Part shown: positions 1 to 4,682 of the stretch, piece after piece
Position numbering within the stretch: the stretch's first letter is position 1
Layout of the letters: the number at the start of each line of letters is the position of its first letter
Source: JAGVVZ01 sp964373165
GTDB taxonomy: Archaea; Aenigmatarchaeota; Aenigmatarchaeia; CG10238-14
Assembly: GCA_964373165.1 (NCBI GenBank)
Contig: CAYJTF010000033.1
Coordinates: forward strand, 1 to 9,885
DNA: 9,885 nucleotides
Reading direction: 5' to 3'
Position numbers and translations under genes: made by a program
The notes under the pieces: generated by a model
What the model saw: the letters and a program-made list of their open reading frames with translations, nothing else
The model's database searches: none
Told to the model about the DNA's origin: nothing

Positions 1-54
1 ATGTGACTATTCTGAATTAACAGTTATTATTTGGATGAATTATTAGACACGCTC

Positions 55-62
55 GTTTATAC
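55..62 (+). promoter_or_regulatory. TATA-like box, candidate ileS promoter
   Basis: GTTTATAC lies about 50 bases before the ileS start. With the usual archaeal spacing, transcription would begin near base 85, leaving a leader of roughly 27 bases that contains the ribosome site at 101-106. The match is by eye; other AT-rich stretches (71-80) could serve instead. The rest of bases 1-54 holds no gene I can support. A short open frame ending at the TAG at 44-46 could be the tail of an upstream gene, but is too short to judge. Confidence 0.35.
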
Positions 63-100
63 AATAAGGTTTTAATTATTTCAAATACCATTTTTTCTAT

Positions 101-106
101 AAGGTG
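101..106 (+). promoter_or_regulatory. Ribosome binding site deciding the TTG start of ileS
   Basis: AAGGTG is complementary to the archaeal 16S rRNA 3' end (anti-SD CACCU) and stands five bases before the TTG at 112. The first in-frame ATG (130) has no such site, so this element favours the TTG start. Confidence 0.65.
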
Positions 107-111
107 TTTAT

Positions 112-3024
112 TTGGACAACACATCAGAAATGGAAAAGAAGATAATGAAATTTTGGAAGGACAATAAAATACCCCTAAAAGCCAAGAATTTAAGGAAAGG
201 AAAGAAAAAATGGTACTTTTTAGATGGCCCGCCTTATGCAACTGGTTATATACATATAGGCACAGCGTGGAACAAAATTCTCAAGGATACGTACATCCGT
301 CTCATGAGAATGCGTGGTCATGATGTCTGGGATAGACCGGGTTATGATACGCACGGCTTGCCAATCGAAAACAAGGTCGAGCAAAAATTAGGCTTTAAGT
401 CTAAATCCGATATTGAAAATCTAGGTGTTAAGAAGTTTAATCAGGAGTGCAGGAATTATGTCACTCAATTCATCGGTATTATGAACGAGCAATTCTGGGA
501 TTTAGGGGTGTGGATGAATTGGGATGACCCTTATCTGACGTTAAACAATGAGTATATCGAGGGGGCGTGGCATACTTTCAAGGTAGGGTTTGAAAAGGGC
601 TTCTTGTATAAGGACGTGTATTCTGTTCATGTTTGCCCGCACTGCGAGACAAGTGTGGCTTATAACGAGATAGAGTACACACAATTGAACGATCCTTCTA
701 TATACATTAAATTTCCTGTTAAGGGAAGCGATAATGAATACTTTCTGATTTGGACAACAACGCCGTGGACCTTGCCATCGAACACAGGTATTATGGCTAA
801 ACCAGATGCCGATTATGCATACGTGCAAGTGGAAGGAGAAGTTTTGATCATGGCTAACAATCTTGTGGAGAAAGTGATGGGAAAGGTAGGCGCAACAGAT
901 TACAGGATTCTAAGAACTGTTAAAGGAAGAGATTTGGAAGGTAAAAAATACATGCAGCCACTATCCGACGTTTTTCTATTTATTGATTCCTTGCAAAATG
1001 CTCATAGAGTTGTGCTCTCAGACCAATATGTCACATTAGAAGATGGAACGGGACTGGTCCATACAGCCCCGGGTCACGGTCAGGAGGACTATAAAGTAGG
1101 TAAAGAAACAGGTCTCCCAATAGTATCACCTCTCAAGATGAATGGAAAATATGATCATAAATGTGGAAGATTTAGTGGAATGAAGGCTAAAGAGGCGGAT
1201 AAAGAAATTATTGACGAGTTCAAAGCCAAAGGATTGCTGTTTCATCAAGAAAGAATATCACATGATTATCCGCAATGTTGGCGTTGTAGCACGCCTTTAT
1301 TGTTTATGGCTGTTCCACAATGGTTCTTCAAAGTTACCAAAATCAGGAATAAACTCATTGAAGAAAATAAAAAAGTGAAATGGTATCCTGACTGGGCTGG
1401 AAAGAGAATGGATAACTGGCTACAAACATTAGGTGATTGGCCTATATCCCGACAGAGATATTGGGGTATTCCACTGCCCATATGGGAATGCGAAAGATGC
1501 GGTTTACAGAAAGTAATAGGATCAAAAGAGGAGTTGCCTAAACCAACGCCCAAAGATTTTCACAGACCGTTTATAGACGAGGTCTTGCTGGATTGCAAAT
1601 GTGGAAATAAGATGAAAAGAATCCCAGATGTTTTGGATGTGTGGTTTGATGCTGGATTGGCTGGATGGGCAAGCCTGGAATACCCAGCAAATAAAGAAAC
1701 CTTCAAAAGATTTTGGCCGTCAGATCTGCAGATCGAAGGACCTGATCAGATCAGAGGATGGTGGAATGCCGAGCTAATTACAAGCGTTATAACATTTGAT
1801 GAGAAGCCATTTCAGAGAATACTTTTCCATGGATTTGTTTTGGACGCACATGGAAATAAAATGTCAAAAAGCAAAGGTAACATAGTTGAACCGAAAGATA
1901 TTGTCCAGAAATATGGCATAGATGCTTTGAGATATTATTTGCTCTCTAGTCCCGCTTGGGATGACTTTTACTTCAATTGGACTGATGCTGAAAATGTATC
2001 AAAGACATTGAATATACTAAAAAACTCCTTTGAATTTGTAAAAACATATTTGACAAAAATCCCGTCCAAAAGACCCATACTGAAAATTGAAGATAGATGG
2101 ATATTGTCAAAGCTTAATTCATTGATTTTGGAATATGATTTGCAGTTTAATGAGTATAGTCATCATAAAGCTTTGGAAAAATTATCTGATTTTATTTTGA
2201 ATGATTTCTCAAGATGGTATATAAAATTAATAAGAGACAGAGTTTGGCCGGCCTATACGGGAAGCGATAAAGATGCAGCTTATTACACTTTGTTCATAAT
2301 CACTGAAAATTTAGTTAAGATGCTAGCTCCAATAACGCCAGTCATTGCAGAACATATATATCAAGAAGTCGTTAGACCTGTTAAGAAAAAGATAGAATCC
2401 GTTCATATGCTTGATCTCCCAGTAGCAGACAAGAAAATGATAAACAAAGATTTGGAGGATCAGATGGAGCTAGCAAAGCAGATGTTTGAAGCCTGTTCAT
2501 CTGCAAGACAGGAAGCAAAGGTTAAATTAAAATGGCCAATTAAGTCAATGCTTTTGCAGACAAATGAGAAAAGGGTTAGAGATACTGTGAAGAGTTTACA
2601 GAAAGTCTTGTTGTCAATGTGCAATGTAAAGAAAATAGAATTTGTCAGAAAATTACCTAAAGGCAAATTTGCAGAAGGCACCTTTGATAAATATAAGTTA
2701 TACTTAAACCTCATAGAAGATGAAGAAATATACCAAGAGAGACTTTATAGAGAGCTTACAAGAGAAATACAAGAGATGAGAAAGAAAGGCAATTTTATTG
2801 TTTCAGATGAAATATTTTTAACTTTAAAATCGGATGACGAAACACAGAAGATTTTAAACAAATACTCTAAAAACTTGCAGTTGGAAGTAGGAGCAAATAA
2901 AATCCAAATAGGCGGGTTGAGAGGCAAACATACAAGCGAACTTAATTTTAATAAAAAGAAAATAAGCATAGCTTTTGATAAGGAAACCCCAGCTAAAAGA
3001 GTTGAAGCAAAAAAGAAAAAATGA
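112..3024 (+). CDS. ileS: Isoleucyl-tRNA synthetase, archaeal type
   Basis: Class Ia synthetase that charges tRNA-Ile with isoleucine in the cytoplasm and hydrolyses mischarged Val-tRNA-Ile. Visible signatures: PPYATGYIHIGT, with the HIGH-box variant H48-I-G-T51; the CP1 editing motif W214-TTTPWTLPSN and the editing-site aspartate D326 in GHGQED; a Cys pair in YPQCWRC and Cys-x2-Cys/Cys-x-Cys motifs (ECERCG, DCKCG) suggesting zinc sites; SRQRYWGIPLPIW; VLDVWFDAG; and KMSKS at K583-S587. The C-terminal third is the helical anticodon-binding region and appendix. At 970 residues it is somewhat shorter than archaeal relatives of about 1,040-1,060 (recalled, not aligned). The start is TTG with a good ribosome site; an ATG 18 bases downstream (residue 7) is the alternative. 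The protein ends in a lysine-rich tail (AKKKK). The stop codon abuts the stop of the convergent gene with no spacer. Identity is secure; ValRS and LeuRS are excluded by the editing motif and overall pattern. Confidence 0.96.
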   Translation: MDNTSEMEKKIMKFWKDNKIPLKAKNLRKGKKKWYFLDGPPYATGYIHIGTAWNKILKDTYIRLMRMRGHDVWDRPGYDTHGLPIENKVEQKLGFKSKSDIENLGVKKFNQECRNYVTQFIGIMNEQFWDLGVWMNWDDPYLTLNNEYIEGAWHTFKVGFEKGFLYKDVYSVHVCPHCETSVAYNEIEYTQLNDPSIYIKFPVKGSDNEYFLIWTTTPWTLPSNTGIMAKPDADYAYVQVEGEVLIMANNLVEKVMGKVGATDYRILRTVKGRDLEGKKYMQPLSDVFLFIDSLQNAHRVVLSDQYVTLEDGTGLVHTAPGHGQEDYKVGKETGLPIVSPLKMNGKYDHKCGRFSGMKAKEADKEIIDEFKAKGLLFHQERISHDYPQCWRCSTPLLFMAVPQWFFKVTKIRNKLIEENKKVKWYPDWAGKRMDNWLQTLGDWPISRQRYWGIPLPIWECERCGLQKVIGSKEELPKPTPKDFHRPFIDEVLLDCKCGNKMKRIPDVLDVWFDAGLAGWASLEYPANKETFKRFWPSDLQIEGPDQIRGWWNAELITSVITFDEKPFQRILFHGFVLDAHGNKMSKSKGNIVEPKDIVQKYGIDALRYYLLSSPAWDDFYFNWTDAENVSKTLNILKNSFEFVKTYLTKIPSKRPILKIEDRWILSKLNSLILEYDLQFNEYSHHKALEKLSDFILNDFSRWYIKLIRDRVWPAYTGSDKDAAYYTLFIITENLVKMLAPITPVIAEHIYQEVVRPVKKKIESVHMLDLPVADKKMINKDLEDQMELAKQMFEACSSARQEAKVKLKWPIKSMLLQTNEKRVRDTVKSLQKVLLSMCNVKKIEFVRKLPKGKFAEGTFDKYKLYLNLIEDEEIYQERLYRELTREIQEMRKKGNFIVSDEIFLTLKSDDETQKILNKYSKNLQLEVGANKIQIGGLRGKHTSELNFNKKKISIAFDKETPAKRVEAKKKK

Positions 3025-3288
3025 TTAATTCATCATAGACTTCATCATAGGACAATCTGCCATATGCTCCATCATCTCATCTTGCATTTCTTTATTGTCC
3101 ATCATTTCTCGCATTCTTTCCATCATTCCATTATTCATATTTCCATCCATTTCGCGCATCATTGAATTCATATTCCTGTTGTCATCACTATCATTCATGC
3201 CAGATTGCGCTATGGCGGCTCCTGCGGTTAATAATATCATCAATCCGACAGAACCGATTAATATCATCTCCTCTGTCTTAATTTTCAT
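3025..3288 (-). CDS. Small exported methionine-rich protein, putative metal binder
   Basis: An 87-residue protein of no family I recognise. Residues 1-27 look like a Sec signal peptide: charged start MKIKTEE, hydrophobic core IGSVGLMILLTAGAA, and an AIA/QS signal-peptidase-like site after A27. The core could instead remain as a membrane anchor. The mature part of about 60 residues has 19 methionines in MM-x2-M patterns, 13 acidic residues, one His (H75) and one Cys (C79). Met clusters of this kind bind Cu(I) or Ag(I) by thioether coordination in known exported copper and silver proteins, so metal binding outside the membrane is my inference. The ATG at 3288 is chosen because GGTGAT precedes it and the signal peptide then begins at its charged end; a frame extension to 3336 adds 16 residues with no better signal. 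It lies downstream of the Met-loop regulator on the same strand, 87 bases away, and its stop abuts that of ileS. Confidence 0.8.
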   Translation of the reverse strand: MKIKTEEMILIGSVGLMILLTAGAAIAQSGMNDSDDNRNMNSMMREMDGNMNNGMMERMREMMDNKEMQDEMMEHMADCPMMKSMMN

Positions 3289-3291
3289 AAA

Positions 3292-3297
3292 ATCACC
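3292..3297 (-). promoter_or_regulatory. Ribosome binding site of the Met-rich gene
   Basis: On the minus strand GGTGAT, complementary to the archaeal anti-SD, lies three bases before the ATG at 3288. It selects this start over the in-frame upstream ATG at 3336. Confidence 0.6.
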
Positions 3298-3312
3298 AAA
3301 GATTAGATGAAT

Positions 3313-3329
3313 CAGATAGAATATATCTG
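3313..3329. repeat. Inverted repeat CAGATA-N5-TATCTG before the Met-rich gene
   Basis: Six-base perfect arms separated by five bases, 25-41 bases before the ATG of the Met-rich gene. The centre contains a TATA-like run (GATATATTC on the minus strand), so a protein bound here could overlap the promoter. It could be chance in AT-rich DNA. Confidence 0.35.
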
Positions 3330-3335
3330 TTGCCA

Positions 3336-3350
3336 TTTAAACGGTTTAAA
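3336..3350. promoter_or_regulatory. 15-bp palindrome TTTAAACGGTTTAAA, candidate operator
   Basis: Perfect seven-base arms (TTTAAAC / GTTTAAA) around a single central G. It lies between the regulator's stop and the Met-rich gene, 48-62 bases before the latter's ATG. The arms themselves resemble a TATA element for minus-strand transcription starting near 3316. The size and symmetry suit a dimeric winged-helix protein, such as the one encoded just upstream. Function is inferred from symmetry and position alone. Confidence 0.45.
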
Positions 3351-3375
3351 ACTGTATTTTCCTATTTGAAGTAAA

Positions 3376-3912
3376 TTATTTTTTAGATAACCACACTTTA
3401 TACGTTTTACCCTGTCTTTCTCTTTGTATCAGATTCATCTTGTCAAGATTAGTAAGGATAGTAGAGACTTTAGCTTTGCTCCATTCAAGTCTAAAACGTA
3501 AAGAATCCTGTGTTATTTTTCCGGCTTTTCTTATTTCATCCAGCATCTTTTTTTCATCATCAGATAAGCTTTTTCTGACTATTTTGAAAGCCCTTTCTCT
3601 CGCATTGCTTTCAGATTTTAATTTTGGTCTCAGTAAATACGATATTATCACGCCTACACCGGCAGCGAATATCATAGAAACTAGTGCAAGCGTATTAAAG
3701 TATGAATTTCCAAACATGCCTTGCATCATCCTCATCATATTATTTTCCAGGTAATTTGTTGGCTTGAAGAATATTTTCAAGATAAACATGAAAACAACAT
3801 AAGAGACAAGTATAACAAAAATTACGAATATGAATTTGGTTATAGGATCTAATTTTTTCAGGTTCATTTTATCTAAAATATGTTTATAGTTCATATATAA
3901 GAAACCTATCAT
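3376..3912 (-). CDS. Membrane-anchored winged-helix regulator with a Met-rich outer loop
   Basis: A 178-residue protein with two predicted transmembrane helices (about 27-47 and 73-95) and a C-terminal winged-helix DNA-binding domain (about 115-178: LSDDEKKMLDEIRKAG, recognition helix near WSKAKVSTILTNLDKMNLI, wing RERQGKTYKVWL). It resembles the archaeal membrane-associated transcriptional regulators. Positive residues before TM1 (K10, K15, K19, K20, K26) and after TM2 (RPKLK) put both ends in the cytoplasm and the 25-residue loop outside. That loop holds M59, M60, M62, M63 and M66 (NNMMRMMQGM), much like the Met runs of the exported protein encoded downstream. I infer a one-component sensor of a soft metal such as Cu(I), unproven. 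The ATG at 3912 fits a leaderless start, 27 bases from the TATA-like centre; ATG 3894 is the alternative. Divergent from the CBS gene. Confidence 0.85.
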   Translation of the reverse strand: MIGFLYMNYKHILDKMNLKKLDPITKFIFVIFVILVSYVVFMFILKIFFKPTNYLENNMMRMMQGMFGNSYFNTLALVSMIFAAGVGVIISYLLRPKLKSESNARERAFKIVRKSLSDDEKKMLDEIRKAGKITQDSLRFRLEWSKAKVSTILTNLDKMNLIQRERQGKTYKVWLSKK

Positions 3913-3934
3913 TATTTGATATGCTAGCAGAACA

Positions 3935-3943
3935 TTTAATAAT
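3935..3943. promoter_or_regulatory. Shared TATA-like element of a divergent leaderless promoter
   Basis: TTTAATAAT (ATTATTAAA on the other strand) is centred at 3939, exactly 27 bases from the CBS-gene ATG at 3966 and 27 bases from the regulator ATG at 3912. Neither start has a ribosome site. That spacing matches leaderless archaeal transcripts, in which transcription begins at the start codon. An 8-base palindrome TGCTAGCA at 3922-3929 lies on the regulator side and could be an operator or chance. Confidence 0.5.
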
Positions 3944-3965
3944 ATGGACTTCTAGATAATTTGTT

Positions 3966-4400
3966 ATGAACATGCAGGTAAAGGATGTAATGAAAACCCA
4001 GGTTGTTATAGCTAGACCTGATGCAAATATAAAAGAAGCTGCAAAAATAATGACAGATTTGGATATCGGATGTTTAGTGGTTTTAGATAAAGATAAAATA
4101 GTTGGCATATTGTCTGAAACTGATGTTTTAAAAAAAATTGTGGCTCAAGGAGCTGATCCAGAAAAAACGAAGGTAGAAGATATAATGACTAAGGATGTAG
4201 TGACGATAGATATGGATAAGAATATAGAAGATGTTGCGGAAATAATGGTTGAAAAAAAATTAAAAAGGTTGCCTGTCGTAAACGATGGCAAATTGGTTGG
4301 CATAATAACAGCTACAGATCTTATTTCTTATGAACCAAAAATGATAGAGGCTTTGAGCCAACTTTTCATGTTAAAGCAGCAGCAGACAGTGGCAGGATAA
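3966..4400 (+). CDS. Two-CBS-domain protein
   Basis: A 144-residue soluble protein made of a tandem CBS pair (Bateman module). CBS1 spans about residues 7-62 (VKDVMKTQVVIARPDANIKE ... IVGILSETDVLKKI) and CBS2 about 72-125 (DIMTKDVVTIDMD ... LKRLPVVNDGKLVGIITATD), followed by a short helical tail ending in QQQTVAG. Such modules bind adenine nucleotides (AMP, ATP, SAM) or metal ions and regulate a partner. No catalytic domain is attached, so the partner must be a separate protein and is not evident here. The ATG at 3966 fits a leaderless start; the ATG at 3972 (MQVKDVM) is an in-frame alternative. It is divergent from the membrane regulator and upstream of the 61-residue membrane protein. Domain identity is certain, biological role unknown. 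Confidence 0.93.
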   Translation: MNMQVKDVMKTQVVIARPDANIKEAAKIMTDLDIGCLVVLDKDKIVGILSETDVLKKIVAQGADPEKTKVEDIMTKDVVTIDMDKNIEDVAEIMVEKKLKRLPVVNDGKLVGIITATDLISYEPKMIEALSQLFMLKQQQTVAG

Positions 4401-4403
4401 AGC

Positions 4404-4412
4404 TTTTATTTA
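4404..4412 (+). promoter_or_regulatory. TATA-like box of the 61-residue membrane-protein gene
   Basis: TTTTATTTA, preceded by a BRE-like ATAAAGC, is centred 25 bases before the ATG at 4433, and no ribosome site lies between. This fits leaderless transcription from a promoter of its own, beginning right at the CBS stop codon (4398-4400). Confidence 0.5.
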
Positions 4413-4432
4413 TTTGTTCATGAGTTAATTTT

Positions 4433-4618
4433 ATGAGCAATGAAGCAACAATAGGGGAACAACAAGCAGATATGGGATATGCTTCTTATCGGAAAAGTAG
4501 AAGCTCTTTCAATTCTTGGTACAATCTTCCAAAACATGTAAAGTATATGATATATGGTGTCGGTTTTACTTTTTTGGCATGCAGCACTATAGGTTTAATG
4601 TTATATTTAACCAAATGA
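4433..4618 (+). CDS. Small single-TM membrane protein of unknown function
   Basis: A 61-residue protein I do not recognise. Residues 1-36 are polar, with an aromatic and basic stretch (GYASYRKSRSSFNSWYNLPK). Residues 38-59 form one hydrophobic helix (YMIYGVGFTFLACSTIGLML), leaving only Thr-Lys after it, so the protein looks tail-anchored with the bulk in the cytoplasm. Size and layout resemble archaeal Sec61-beta or SecE translocon subunits, but I cannot match their conserved residues, so neither name is given. Reality is supported by a well-placed promoter-like box 25 bases before the ATG, a protein-like composition, and the gap between two solid genes that it fills. It may be co-expressed with the CBS protein, 32 bases upstream. 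Confidence 0.65.
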   Translation: MSNEATIGEQQADMGYASYRKSRSSFNSWYNLPKHVKYMIYGVGFTFLACSTIGLMLYLTK

Positions 4619-4641
4619 ATTTATTTCTGATATTCATTTAA

Positions 4642-4650
4642 CTTATTAAA
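4642..4650 (+). promoter_or_regulatory. TATA-like box, candidate alaS promoter
   Basis: CTTATTAAA would place the transcription start near 4671, giving a leader of about 12 bases in which GTGGT (4675-4679) is a weak ribosome-site match before the ATG at 4683. The evidence is positional and weak; the nearby ATAAATTATAATA at 4661-4673 is too close to the ATG to be the TATA box of this gene. Confidence 0.3.
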
Positions 4651-4682
4651 GTTGCGGCAAATAAATTATAATACGTGGTTTT

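Noticed and set aside
1..111. tRNA or other RNA gene upstream of ileS (a T-box-like control region was considered)
   Set aside because: No cloverleaf arms, CCA end or stable GC-rich stem can be traced; T-box control of synthetases is bacterial and the leader here is too short.
17..241. Minus-strand open frame over the ileS promoter and 5' end
   Set aside because: It overlaps the secure ileS coding region and its probable promoter; its composition shows no domain or signal and it has no ribosome site.
112..1100. Slightly more GC-rich codon use in the first third of ileS than in the rest
   Set aside because: It is mild, the protein motifs are continuous across the change, and I cannot compute significance; it is not enough to claim a mosaic gene.
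3028..3170. CATCAT-rich stretch on the plus strand as a simple repeat or regulatory array
   Set aside because: It is explained by Met (ATG) codons of the minus-strand Met-rich protein; spacing is irregular and follows the codon frame.
3095..3310. Plus-strand open frame of 71 codons opposite the Met-rich gene
   Set aside because: Its Ile/Ser/Phe-rich product is the mirror of ATG/GAT-rich coding on the minus strand, which has a signal peptide, a ribosome site and a sensible product.
4433..4618. Assigning the 61-residue protein as Sec61-beta or SecE
   Set aside because: Length and one TM helix fit, but the conserved pre-TM motifs of either family are not recognisable.
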